This document shows, piece by piece, positions 1 through 8,120 of a stretch of DNA of 17,695 nt. The position numbers were made by a program, and so were the translations under genes. The DNA lies in assembly GCA_041581935.1 (NCBI GenBank), contig JBFICP010000042.1, forward strand, positions 1 through 17,695, read 5' to 3'. Within the stretch, counting starts at the first letter, position 1. Each line of letters starts with the position of its first letter. The notes under the pieces are model-generated. The model was not told the DNA's origin, did not search any database, and saw nothing but the letters and a program-made list of their open reading frames with translations. Source of the DNA: JAABYT01 sp041581935 (GTDB lineage Bacteria; Pseudomonadota; Gammaproteobacteria; HK1).

Positions 1-40
1 CGACGCCGGCACCGACGACGATGCACTCAACGCGCTCCAC
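1..40 (-). CDS. FAD-dependent oxidoreductase, N-terminal fragment (cut by window edge)
   Basis: Only the first 13 codons are present, from a GTG at 38-40 running off the left edge. They read MERVECIVVGAGV, with the start of a Rossmann dinucleotide-binding fold: a hydrophobic beta strand followed by the beginning of GxGxxG. This opening resembles FAD-dependent oxidoreductases of the L-2-hydroxyglutarate oxidase (LhgO)/DAO type, which commonly begin M-x-x-V-x-C-V-V-I-G-A-G-V. It lies 26 bp after the stop of the short-chain dehydrogenase on the same strand, so it is probably the third gene of the transporter-dehydrogenase operon. No clear Shine-Dalgarno sequence precedes the GTG. The family assignment rests on 13 residues and the substrate cannot be told. 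Confidence 0.5.
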   Translation of the reverse strand, partial: MERVECIVVGAGV

Positions 41-66
41 GTTTCAGTCCGAAAGCTGCGTTGCGC

Positions 67-825
67 TCACCCGCGCCCGACGAACGGCATATTGGTCGCC
101 ATGATGGTCATGAACTGCACGTTGGCCTCGATCGGCAGGCTCGCCATGTACACCACCGCGCTCGCAACGTGCTTGACGTTCATGGTCGGCTCGATCTCGA
201 CCGACCCGTTCGCCTGCGGCACGCCCTTGGTCATCCGCCTCGCCATCTCCGTCAACGCATTGCCGATGTCGATTTGGCCGCAGGCGATGCCGTGCGGACG
301 TCCGTCTAATGACAGCGACTTGGTGAGCCCCGTGATGGCGTGCTTGGTCGCTGTATAGGGCGTCGAGTGGGGCCTCGGCGCATGCGCCGAGATGGATCCG
401 TTGTTGATGATGCGCCCACCCTTCGGCGTCTGGCTCTTCATGAGCATGACGGCCTCGCGGGCGCAGAGAAACGCGCCCGTGAGATTGATGTCCACCACGT
501 TTTTCCACTGCTCGACACTGAGCTCGTCGATGGGAATTCCCGGAGCGTTGACGCCGGCGTTGTTGAAAAGGACATCGAGGCGTCCGAACTCCTGGCGGAC
601 CTTTTCGAACAGGCGGTTCACCGATGCGGGATCGCTGACATCGGTCGGAACGACGAGAGTCCCGGCATCCGACTCGCCGGCGAGCTTGGCGGTTTCCTCC
701 AGCGGCTCCTTGCGGCGCCCCGCGAGCACGGTCGCGTAGCCCGCCTCGCAAAGCGCGAGGGCCGCCTGCTTGCCGATGCCGGATCCCGCTCCCGTAACCA
801 GGGCAATCTTCACTGACGAGGCCAT
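67..825 (-). CDS. SDR family NAD(P)-dependent oxidoreductase
   Basis: A classical short-chain dehydrogenase/reductase of 252 residues, the usual length. The cofactor motif TGAGSGIG is at residues 11-18, NNAG at 88-91 and the structural Asn at 114 in DINLTG. The catalytic residues are Ser144, Tyr157 and Lys161 (YTATK). The usual Pro-Gly after the active site is replaced by CGQIDIGNA at about residues 182-190. As I recall, this variant belongs to a distinct SDR group whose members also end in MPFVGRG, as this one does. The enzyme should be cytosolic and oxidise an alcohol or reduce a carbonyl; the substrate is not evident. The ATG has a good ribosome site (GGGAGA). The gene starts 19 bp after the DHA2 transporter stop, so the two are probably co-transcribed, with an FAD oxidoreductase next. 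The three could form an export/oxidation unit, but that is inference. Confidence 0.9.
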   Translation of the reverse strand: MASSVKIALVTGAGSGIGKQAALALCEAGYATVLAGRRKEPLEETAKLAGESDAGTLVVPTDVSDPASVNRLFEKVRQEFGRLDVLFNNAGVNAPGIPIDELSVEQWKNVVDINLTGAFLCAREAVMLMKSQTPKGGRIINNGSISAHAPRPHSTPYTATKHAITGLTKSLSLDGRPHGIACGQIDIGNALTEMARRMTKGVPQANGSVEIEPTMNVKHVASAVVYMASLPIEANVQFMTIMATNMPFVGRG

Positions 826-844
826 TTTTGTTCTCCCGTTCTGG

Positions 845-2395
845 TCAGGCGCGTTTGACGCGGACCAATAGTAATAGAGGCAAAGACGCGAAACATACTA
901 TCGCGTACATGAGGAAGGCATTGTCGTATCCGACCATGCGCGCCTGGCGATCGATCTCAGTGCCGATCCGGGCGAGGCCGTCGACGGTTTCGAGGTTCCA
1001 GCCCCCGGTGACTGCGGGGAAACGCAGTGCCTCCTTATAAGGGCTGATGTTCTCGGCAAGCTCCGCGTAGCTTATTCGCGCCGTGCGCACCACCACCACG
1101 AAGCTCAATGAAATGAATATGCTGGTGCCGAAATTACGCAGAAGATGAAAGATTGAAGAGCCATCGGGCATGAACTTCTCTGGAAGTGTCGCGAAGGTCA
1201 TGGTGACGAGCGGCACCCACATCATTCCACTGCCGATCCCCTGAATGATTCCGGCCCAGGCAATGGTGTCCGGGGGCACGTCGACATTGAACGACGCAAG
1301 GAGCAGGCCGCTGATTCCATTGAGAACCATGCCTATGAAAAACGTGAGTCTCGGATCGAGCCACCCCAGCCGCCCAGCCGTATAAAAGCCGGCAACCATT
1401 CCCAAACCGCGCATGGCCAGAAGTATGCCGATGAGCGAATCCGGATAACCTTTCAAATTGTGCAGCAGCGGAGGCAGCAGGGTAATCGGCGTGAAATTCA
1501 GCATCCCGTACACGAACACGAGCGCGAGCCCGAGGGCAAAGTTTCGATCTTTGAATATCTGCGGATTGAGAAACGGGGCGTCGCTTGTCGCGGTGTGAAC
1601 GATGAAGAGATAAAGACCGAGTCCCGCACCGCAGGCGTACAGAATCAATTCACGTGACGTGAACCAGTCCAGGCGCTCGCCGCGATCGACGAACAGCTGC
1701 AGACAGATGATGGCAAACGACAGCGCAAGGAAACCCGTCCAGTCGAGTTTTGCAGATTGCTCCTTGGTGGCAGGCCGAATGAAGGTAACCACCAGTAGAA
1801 AAGCGACGACGCACAAGGGCACGATCATGTAGAAAACCCAACGCCAGTCGTGGGCCTCGGCGAAATAGCCGCCCAGGGCCGGGCCCACCGCCGGACCGAC
1901 AACCACGGTCATGCCGAAGAAACCCTGTGCCATGGGTCGGTCCTTGCCGGTAAAGTTGACGAGCAGAATCGATTGCGAGAGCGGCACGATCGGTGCGCCG
2001 AACGCACCTTGGGCAACCCGGTAAAGAAGCAGCGTCTCGAGCGATGTGGCGGTCGCGCACAGCAGCGTGCTGGTTGCGAATCCGGTGATAGCCCAGAGCA
2101 GCAACGGGCGTTCTCCGAGACGCCCCACCAGCCAACCGGTCATCGGCGTGACCACCGCCGTCGCCACGACGTTGAGTGTTACGACCCAGGCAATCTGATC
2201 CGGGGTGGCAGAGAGTGCGCCCTGAAGCTGGGGCAGGGTCACGTTGACGATGGTCACCGTCAGCGCGTAGAGCATGGTGCACACCGACACCGTCACCAGA
2301 ATCATGGCGCGGGCGAGCGACGAAACGGTAGGTACCGGCTCGACCGGGAGCGCTTCGGCCTGCGTCACGCCATCGGGTGTCGGGGAGGACTTCAT
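845..2395 (-). CDS. DHA2 family (EmrB/QacA-type) MFS multidrug efflux transporter
   Basis: Inner-membrane drug:H+ antiporter of the major facilitator superfamily, 516 residues, the usual size for the 14-helix DHA2 family. After a hydrophilic 28-residue N-terminus, helix 1 runs at about 29-51 and carries the family signature TIVNVTLP. Motif A follows (GWLVGRLGERP, about 87-97), then motif B (RVAQGAFGAPIVPLSQ, 126-141) and motif C (GPAVGPALGG, 167-176). The conserved acidic residue of motif D1 (usually L-D-x-T-I-V-N) is Thr46 here. E. coli EmrB works with the membrane-fusion protein EmrA and TolC, but no EmrA-like gene adjoins this one, so it may act alone or borrow a partner. Its leader contains a perfect palindrome and several GC hairpins, which suggests regulation, but no TetR or MarR regulator gene is in the window. 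The Shine-Dalgarno before the ATG is weak. An SDR gene follows 19 bp downstream. Confidence 0.92.
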   Translation of the reverse strand: MKSSPTPDGVTQAEALPVEPVPTVSSLARAMILVTVSVCTMLYALTVTIVNVTLPQLQGALSATPDQIAWVVTLNVVATAVVTPMTGWLVGRLGERPLLLWAITGFATSTLLCATATSLETLLLYRVAQGAFGAPIVPLSQSILLVNFTGKDRPMAQGFFGMTVVVGPAVGPALGGYFAEAHDWRWVFYMIVPLCVVAFLLVVTFIRPATKEQSAKLDWTGFLALSFAIICLQLFVDRGERLDWFTSRELILYACGAGLGLYLFIVHTATSDAPFLNPQIFKDRNFALGLALVFVYGMLNFTPITLLPPLLHNLKGYPDSLIGILLAMRGLGMVAGFYTAGRLGWLDPRLTFFIGMVLNGISGLLLASFNVDVPPDTIAWAGIIQGIGSGMMWVPLVTMTFATLPEKFMPDGSSIFHLLRNFGTSIFISLSFVVVVRTARISYAELAENISPYKEALRFPAVTGGWNLETVDGLARIGTEIDRQARMVGYDNAFLMYAIVCFASLPLLLLVRVKRA

Positions 2396-2410
2396 TGCAA
2401 TGCGGCTACC

Positions 2411-2446
2411 GGGGCATCCGCCCCGAGAGATGAGCCCCCTGCGGGG
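2411..2446 (-). promoter_or_regulatory. GC-rich hairpins in the leader of the DHA2 transporter gene
   Basis: Two short perfect stems lie between the 2455-2474 palindrome and the transporter ATG. One pairs GGGGC (2411-2415) with GCCCC (2420-2424). The other pairs CCCC (2435-2438) with GGGG (2443-2446). In the minus-strand RNA the first CCCC could also pair with the later GGGG, and the GGGGC of the first stem with the last GCCCC, so alternative folds are possible. This could influence translation or attenuate transcription. There is no leader peptide or U-tract that I can identify, so a regulatory role is inference. Confidence 0.35.
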
Positions 2447-2454
2447 AGTACGAG

Positions 2455-2474
2455 ACCGGAACCACGGTTCCGGT
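2455..2474. promoter_or_regulatory. Perfect 9-2-9 palindrome between hydrolase and DHA2 transporter genes
   Basis: ACCGGAACC (2455-2463) and GGTTCCGGT (2466-2474) are perfect inverted repeats separated by AC. The element begins 20 bp beyond the hydrolase stop codon (2494) and 60 bp before the transporter ATG (2395). Two readings fit. It could be an operator for a dimeric repressor controlling the efflux operon, a usual arrangement for DHA2 pumps. Or it could be the stem of a terminator for the hydrolase gene, but no T-run follows it on the minus strand, which weakens that view. Confidence 0.5.
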
Positions 2475-2493
2475 ATTTCGAGATGAGCCTATT

Positions 2494-4113
2494 CTATTGC
2501 CCGGGCGCTTGTGTTGGATAGTCGCGGCCCGCGAACGGTGAGAATTCGCGTGGCGCCAGGCATTGGCCCTCGGTGCAGGGCGTCGAGCGGATCGACGGCA
2601 TCGAGAAGTGGATGGGTCCGAGCACGATCGGCGACGCGCTGACCTCCTCGCCCGAGAAGAATGCCTGCATTCGGGTGCGCACGTCTTCGACGACCTCGAG
2701 CAGGTCGTCGTGCCCGGCGTTCATCAGGACCACGTGGCGGGCACGACTCAGATGGGGCAGCAGGCGCTTCGCCTGATTGACAGGGGTCTTGGTGTCGAGC
2801 TCGGCGCTGAACATGAGCACCGGCACGTCCGATCGCGGAGGCTGGCGAAACGCATCGCCCAAGTTCGGCACCTGCCACGCATCGCAGGCCTCCGGCAGCG
2901 CCGGGTGAAAGGTGTGTCCGAGAACGCAGCTCGAGGGCACGCGATCGCGCGGCGCCGGATCCGCGCCTGCGCACACGGTCGCATAGTGCTGGGCGGCGCT
3001 GCGCATCGCCAGCGGTCCCTTGCGCATCCACAACAGACCCTGCAACCGATTGCGCAGCTCCGACTGCAGCCACTCCCGATCGGTATCGTCGATCAGCGCA
3101 CGATTGAATCGCGGCAGCTTGGCGAGCTCGTCGCGGATCCCCAGACGCGTCACCATCTGGCGCCGGTAGGCCAGTTCGTCGAAGACGAACTCCACCGGCT
3201 CACCGCCGTCGGTGCCCGGGATCGATACCTGGACCGGAGCGTGTCGCAGCTTCTCGATGGCCGCGATCGTGGAATTCACCAGATCGGGATACAGTTCGGA
3301 CGCTTCGTCACGCTCGAGAAGCTCGGCCGCGCGACCGAGGACCGCGTCATGGTCCATGGGATTGCGCAACGAGTCCGATGGACCCATGACACCCAGCAGC
3401 ACGGCCCTGGACAGGCGATGCGAGTGCGAGCGCAGCAGCTCGAGCGCAATCTGGGTGCCGTAGCTGAACGCAACCACGCCGAAACGCCGATAGCCGAGTG
3501 CGTCGGCCACCGCGACCACGTCCTCGGCGTAGGCCACCGTGTTGTATCCCGCCAGATCGACACCCTCGGCCTGCCAGGCACGCCGGCAGGCCGCGAATTG
3601 CTCGCGGGCGACCTCGATCAGCCGGGAGCGCTTCAACGGCGCGTCAATGGGCAAATCCCAGCGCTCGGCGCAGTCCAGCCGTGGCCGGCTGAAGCCCGTG
3701 CCGCGTTGCTCCACGAGCACGAGATCGCCGAACTCGCGCAGGGGCAGCAGCCAGGCGGCGTTACCGGCGAACGAGCCGATGCCCGACGCTCCGGGCCCGC
3801 CGGCGATGAAGAACAACGCCGTCCGCGCGCTTCCGGCGCTCGCCGGAATGCGCCCGAACGTCACCGTCACCCGGCGGCTGTCGGGATCGCGCCTGTTCTC
3901 GGGCACGCTGAGCTCGCCCCACTGACCCGGCACCCGCCTGAGCCCGTTGAGCACGAAATGGTGTCGCTTCACGGAAAGCCCGTCGCCGCCCTGCGGCGAG
4001 GGCGTCCATGCGGCGCCCACCGGCAGCGCAGCAACCGCCAGTGACGCGCTGACACCGAGCACGGCCAGAAACAAGGGAAAGCTGACGGCGCCACGAGCCG
4101 ACCGGAATCTCAC
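2494..4113 (-). CDS. Secreted alpha/beta hydrolase, tripeptidyl aminopeptidase (S33/TAP) type
   Basis: A 539-residue serine hydrolase with an N-terminal signal peptide: basic residues at 2-7, a hydrophobic core at about 9-34 and likely cleavage near Ala34-Ala35. It should act in the periplasm or outside the cell. The oxyanion motif GGPGASG is at 105-111 and the VEQRGTG strand at 134-140. The nucleophile elbow AFSYGT places catalytic Ser at 217. The charge-relay Asp is likely Asp440 (SAELDTKTP) and His is His468 (NAGHDD). The C-terminal part matches the TAP-like domain, and scattered cysteines (148, 176, 381, 396, 410) fit disulfides in an exported enzyme. Relatives remove N-terminal tripeptides or proline from peptides, but some are esterases. 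The GTG start at 4113 has AGGA about 7 bp upstream. It follows hpnA by about 90 bp on the same strand; no functional link is evident. Confidence 0.87.
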   Translation of the reverse strand: MRFRSARGAVSFPLFLAVLGVSASLAVAALPVGAAWTPSPQGGDGLSVKRHHFVLNGLRRVPGQWGELSVPENRRDPDSRRVTVTFGRIPASAGSARTALFFIAGGPGASGIGSFAGNAAWLLPLREFGDLVLVEQRGTGFSRPRLDCAERWDLPIDAPLKRSRLIEVAREQFAACRRAWQAEGVDLAGYNTVAYAEDVVAVADALGYRRFGVVAFSYGTQIALELLRSHSHRLSRAVLLGVMGPSDSLRNPMDHDAVLGRAAELLERDEASELYPDLVNSTIAAIEKLRHAPVQVSIPGTDGGEPVEFVFDELAYRRQMVTRLGIRDELAKLPRFNRALIDDTDREWLQSELRNRLQGLLWMRKGPLAMRSAAQHYATVCAGADPAPRDRVPSSCVLGHTFHPALPEACDAWQVPNLGDAFRQPPRSDVPVLMFSAELDTKTPVNQAKRLLPHLSRARHVVLMNAGHDDLLEVVEDVRTRMQAFFSGEEVSASPIVLGPIHFSMPSIRSTPCTEGQCLAPREFSPFAGRDYPTQAPGQ

Positions 4114-4203
4114 GCTGGCATCCTGTGAGGGAATGGGCTTCTAAGCTGTCTCGGTCGCCTCGTGGGCATCCTTTAGCGCCCGTTACGGAATCGCCGACCG
4201 GGG

Positions 4204-5196
4204 TCACAATCTATGCGCACGCACCCAGGCGACGGCGTCGGCCAGCGCCTCGCGGGCTGGACGTGGCGCATAACCGAGCTCCTGCTTCGCCTTGTCGGAA
4301 GAAAAGAACATCAGTGTCTTCGACATCTTCAATCCGTCGACGGTGAGAAGTGGTTCTCGGCTCGAGCGACGCATACGCGCGGCGAGTTCCGCGATGTAGG
4401 CCATCGGCAGCACAACACCGCGCGGTAGTCGTATGCGAGGAGGCCGCCGGCCGACCAGCGAGGCGATCTCGGCGAGAAACTCGCGCAGCATCATATCCTC
4501 GCCACCGAGAACGTAGCGCTCACCGATCGTTCCGCGCTCGAATGCCTGCACGTGACCGGTGGCGACATCGTCGACATGCACGACATTGAGGCCGGTGTCG
4601 ACGAAGGCCGGAATTCTTCCGCGCATGGCTTCTTCGACCACCCGTCCCGTGGGCGTGGGCCGGATATCGCGCGGGCCGATGATGGTCGATGGATTCACGA
4701 TGACAGCCGGAATGCCTTCGTCGCGCACCATACGTTTGACGTCTTCCTCGGCCAGAAACTTGGAGCGCTTATAGTGACCCGTCATATCGTCAATGGTCAC
4801 CGGCGTCTCCTCATCCGCAGGGCGCCCGGAAGGTTCACGGCCGAGAGTGGCAACGCTGCTCGTGTATACGATGCGCTCGACACCGGCTTCCGAGGCCAGG
4901 CGCAGAAGCTCGCCGGTGGCCGTGACGTTCGTTTGGTATATTTCCGTTGGATCTCTGGCCCACAACCGGTAGTCGGCCGCCGTGTGATAGAGAGCGCTGC
5001 ATCCCTTCAACGCCTCGCGCAGCGATGCCGTATCGTGGAGGTTCCCATCCGCAATCTCGACGTCGAGGCCGTCGATATTGTCGCGTAGGTTGTTATTAGG
5101 GCGCACGAGCACCCTGACCGCGTCGCCCCGCTCCAGCAGCGCCCGGACCACCGCGGAGCCCAGAAAGCCTGTGGCGCCTGTCACTAGCGTCGTCAT
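4204..5196 (-). CDS. hpnA: HpnA, hopanoid-associated NAD-dependent sugar epimerase family
   Basis: An extended SDR (NAD-dependent epimerase/dehydratase family) of 330 residues from the preferred start. With the start at 5196, VTGATGFLG occupies about 5-13, the active-site TSS is near 112-114, and YKRSK gives Tyr142 and Lys146. The segments TAADYRLWARDP, YQTNV and ERIVYTSSVATLG are, as I remember them, distinctive of HpnA proteins encoded with hopanoid biosynthesis genes. HpnA is thought to act on the sugar-like side chain of extended hopanoids, but its reaction is not well established. Divergent hpnN supports the assignment. An in-frame ATG four codons upstream (5208) lacks a ribosome site, while the one at 5196 has GGAAA before it and matches the usual N-terminus, so I chose 5196. 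The other hopanoid genes are not in the window. Confidence 0.87.
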   Translation of the reverse strand: MTTLVTGATGFLGSAVVRALLERGDAVRVLVRPNNNLRDNIDGLDVEIADGNLHDTASLREALKGCSALYHTAADYRLWARDPTEIYQTNVTATGELLRLASEAGVERIVYTSSVATLGREPSGRPADEETPVTIDDMTGHYKRSKFLAEEDVKRMVRDEGIPAVIVNPSTIIGPRDIRPTPTGRVVEEAMRGRIPAFVDTGLNVVHVDDVATGHVQAFERGTIGERYVLGGEDMMLREFLAEIASLVGRRPPRIRLPRGVVLPMAYIAELAARMRRSSREPLLTVDGLKMSKTLMFFSSDKAKQELGYAPRPAREALADAVAWVRAHRL

Positions 5197-5431
5197 CGAT
5201 TTCCACATTTGGAAGGATCGTTCGGGGCCCCGGGACCGACCGCGTCGCCGTCACCGATGGCCTGTGGCGATCCTGCCACCAGCAACGGTCAAATGAAACA
5301 ATCCGCGTGCGGCGAAAACGAAGCCGGCGTCGGCTTTTCTTGCGCCTGCGATTTCTATATTCTGCTCCGCGCGCGTGGCTCGGGGATCCGGACTCTCGCG
5401 CTGTGAGGACCTGCCGAGCGTTGAATTTCAC
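5197..5431. promoter_or_regulatory. Divergent intergenic region between hpnA and hpnN
   Basis: About 235 bp without a supported gene separates the two hopanoid genes, which are transcribed away from each other, so promoters for both should lie here. On the plus strand TATATT at 5356-5361 resembles a sigma-70 -10 box, with no convincing -35 at proper spacing. If used, transcription would start near 5368 and give hpnN a leader of roughly 60 bases before the ATG at 5432. I see no clear operator. Confidence 0.4.
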
Positions 5432-8116
5432 ATGACCCCCACGCCGCCCGAGACCGGCTTTCGACCTCTGACGGGCTCTATCGACGAGTATCTCGGCCGC
5501 GTGGCCGCGGCATTTGTGGCGCGCGTCCAACGCCGCGCCGGCACCGTAATCGTGTTGTTCCTGATCGCCACGGCCGTCATCGGTGCCTACGCGGCCGCAA
5601 CCCTCAGGATCAATTCCAGCGAGATCGACATATTCTCCGGCGATCTGCGCGTCATGAAGCTGCGCGCGGATTACTTCGATAACTTTCCCGAGCTGCGTGA
5701 CCCTATCGTCGTGGTCGTCGATGCGGCAACACCGGACCTTGCGCACGACAGCACGAAAAGGCTCGCGCAGCGACTGCGCATGGAGCCCAAGCTTTTTCCC
5801 GGCGTCTATCAGCCCGATGGTGGAAAGTTTTTCGAAGAGCATGGACTACTCTACCTCAGCACTACCGAGCTCCAGGACACGGTCGATCGCTTGTCCCAGG
5901 TGCAACCTTTTCTTTCGAGGCTCTCGCGCAACCAGAGTATTGGAGGGCTGTTCACCTTGCTCGATGAAGCGGGAACGGCCGTGGACTCCGGTCAGCTGGA
6001 ACAATCGATGCTTGGCGATACCTTCGATTCGGTCAGCCAAGTCATCGACAACTACCTCGCGGGGCGCGACACACCGCTTTCCTGGCAAAAGCTTCTGGAC
6101 GTTGGCCGGTCCAGCGAGACACCGTATCGACGCTTTCTGCTCGTCAAGCCGGTCGTGGATTTCAGCCGCATACGTCCGGCCGAGGACACATTGCTCGGTC
6201 TGCGCAAAGTCGTCTCGGAGCTGGGGCTCGATAACAACGACGCTGTTCGCGTGCGTACGACGGGAACGTTTCCCCTCGCCTACGAAGAATCGAAACACAT
6301 TCTCGAGCAAGTATCGTGGGCCGGGCTCGCGTCGCTCACTCTGGTGACCATTATTCTCCTGGTCGGATTGGGCTCGCTGCGTTTGGTGTTCTGCTCGGTG
6401 CTCACGCTGCTCGTGGGTCTCGTGTGGACGGCGGGCTTCGCGGCCGCCGCCATCGGCCATCTCAACCTCATTTCCATCGCCTTCGGCGTGCTGTTCATCG
6501 GTTTGGGGATCGATTTCGCGATTCATGTCTGCGTGCAGTTCAGCGATCAGCTCGGAAAAGGCGCGTCTCCGGGCGACGCGTTATGTGGCGCGGCCTCCAG
6601 CGTCGGCGGCTCGCTGGTCATGTGCGCGCTGACCACTGCCGTGGCGTTTTTCTCCTTCGTGCCAACGGACTTCACCGGCGTAGGGGAGCTGGGCCTGATC
6701 GCCGGAACGGGAATGTTCATCGGCCTTTTGACCAACTTCACACTGTTACCGGCCATGATTCTCAAATTCGCGGCGCATTCGAGAATCAGCACCATCGGTA
6801 GCGTTCCCGAATGGATCGTGGGCGCATTCGCTTTGCCGATTCGCTACGCCCGGAGCGTGCTCGCAGTGACGGCCGTGCTCGCCATTGGCAGCCTGTGGCT
6901 GCTTCCAGATATCCATTTCGATACCAACCCGCTGCGCGTTCGTGACCCGTCGACCGATTCGGTACAAGTGTTCAACGAGATTCTCAAGCAAGGTGACGCC
7001 TATCCATGGAACCTGAACGTCGTCGCCGATGATAGCGAAAGCGCACGCAAAATTGCCTCGCGCCTGGAGGAGCTCCCGAGCGTACGGCTCGCATTGACGC
7101 TCTCGGATTTGGTGCCGAGTGACCAGGACGCGAAGCTCGTCATTCTCGATGAAGCCGCTCTAATGGTGCTTCCGAGCCTCGACGAAGAGCCGAGCGTCAC
7201 CGACACCGACGAAGCGCAGGTGCGCGCGGACATCGGCAAGCTCGAAAAGACATTGAGCGCCATCGCGGCGGGCGATCACGACCCGGCCCTGGTCGATTCA
7301 GCCCGCCGTCTCCTCGAGTCGCTGCGCCGGCTGCGCGAAAAGCTGGAAGGCGGAGCCCACGACGCCGCCGCCCTCCAGAAGCTTCGCGGGATGCTGTTCG
7401 ACTCGCTCCCGGAGCGGCTGCGCCTGCTGCGCGTCGGGCTGCAGACGGGCTCGGTTGACCTCGAGCGTATTCCCGACGAGCTCAAGCAACGCATGACGGG
7501 AAAAGACGGGCACGTACGAATCGAGGTCTTTCCAGCGGAAGATCTCAACGATCAGTCGGCGCTGGAGCAGTACGTGGCTGACGTTCAGTCCGTCGACATG
7601 GACGCGTTCGGTGAAGGGTTGCTGATCGTGGACTCCGGGCGTGTCGTCATTCAATCCCTGGTGCAGGCTCTGATCACCGCCGGCGTCGTCATTATTGTGC
7701 TTCTTGCGGTTCTATGGCGGAATCTTCGCGACTCTTCACTGGTGGCCGCACCACTGGTTCTCGCAACGATTCTTACCGTGGCCTGCTCGGTAATTCTGGG
7801 GATCACTTTCAATTTCGCCAACGTCATCATCATTCCGCTGTTGCTGGGCGCGGGGATCGTCTACGGCATTCACATGGTGCATCGGGTGCGCGCGGGCGAG
7901 CTTCCCGATGGCAACTTGCTGCGCACAGGAACAGCTCGCGCGGTGCTCTTGAGCGCGCTGACAACCATGGCGAGCTTCGGAACCCTTGGATTCTCGTCTC
8001 ACCTGGGAATGGCCAGCCTCGGCCAGCTCTTGACCCTCGGTATCGCGCTGGTGCTGCTTTGCAACGTCGTGGTGTTGCCAGCGCTCGTCGAGGTGACGGA
8101 TAAAGGACGCCGCTGA
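5432..8116 (+). CDS. hpnN: HpnN, hopanoid-associated RND-type transporter
   Basis: Inner-membrane RND/MMPL-like transporter of 894 residues. In Rhodopseudomonas palustris HpnN moves hopanoids to the outer membrane. The layout is the duplicated RND plan: helix 1 (about 38-58), a large periplasmic loop to about 296, a helix bundle (about 297-445) with GLGIDFAIH, a helix near 472-492, a second periplasmic loop to about 737, and a final bundle with LLGAGIVYGIHMVHR. The first loop has the stretches PDGGKFFEEHGLLYLS and QPFLSRLSR that I associate with HpnN rather than other RND pumps. The second loop contains a charged, probably helical segment (about 590-670). An upstream in-frame GTG (5375) would add 19 residues, but these look non-native; neither start has a strong Shine-Dalgarno. 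Divergent hpnA supports the role. The stop is 4 bp from the convergent DUF3185 gene. Confidence 0.9.
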   Translation: MTPTPPETGFRPLTGSIDEYLGRVAAAFVARVQRRAGTVIVLFLIATAVIGAYAAATLRINSSEIDIFSGDLRVMKLRADYFDNFPELRDPIVVVVDAATPDLAHDSTKRLAQRLRMEPKLFPGVYQPDGGKFFEEHGLLYLSTTELQDTVDRLSQVQPFLSRLSRNQSIGGLFTLLDEAGTAVDSGQLEQSMLGDTFDSVSQVIDNYLAGRDTPLSWQKLLDVGRSSETPYRRFLLVKPVVDFSRIRPAEDTLLGLRKVVSELGLDNNDAVRVRTTGTFPLAYEESKHILEQVSWAGLASLTLVTIILLVGLGSLRLVFCSVLTLLVGLVWTAGFAAAAIGHLNLISIAFGVLFIGLGIDFAIHVCVQFSDQLGKGASPGDALCGAASSVGGSLVMCALTTAVAFFSFVPTDFTGVGELGLIAGTGMFIGLLTNFTLLPAMILKFAAHSRISTIGSVPEWIVGAFALPIRYARSVLAVTAVLAIGSLWLLPDIHFDTNPLRVRDPSTDSVQVFNEILKQGDAYPWNLNVVADDSESARKIASRLEELPSVRLALTLSDLVPSDQDAKLVILDEAALMVLPSLDEEPSVTDTDEAQVRADIGKLEKTLSAIAAGDHDPALVDSARRLLESLRRLREKLEGGAHDAAALQKLRGMLFDSLPERLRLLRVGLQTGSVDLERIPDELKQRMTGKDGHVRIEVFPAEDLNDQSALEQYVADVQSVDMDAFGEGLLIVDSGRVVIQSLVQALITAGVVIIVLLAVLWRNLRDSSLVAAPLVLATILTVACSVILGITFNFANVIIIPLLLGAGIVYGIHMVHRVRAGELPDGNLLRTGTARAVLLSALTTMASFGTLGFSSHLGMASLGQLLTLGIALVLLCNVVVLPALVEVTDKGRR

Positions 8117-8120
8117 GCGC

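Noticed and set aside
2563..4044. A 493-codon open frame on the plus strand, opposite the hydrolase gene
   Set aside because: It lies wholly antisense to a hydrolase with intact catalytic motifs. Its translation is rich in Arg, His, Gln and Gly without recognisable domains, typical of a mirror frame in GC-rich DNA.
5375..5431. A GTG that would extend HpnN by 19 residues
   Set aside because: No ribosome site precedes it, the added residues are not membrane-like, and a possible -10 box at 5356-5361 would leave almost no leader.
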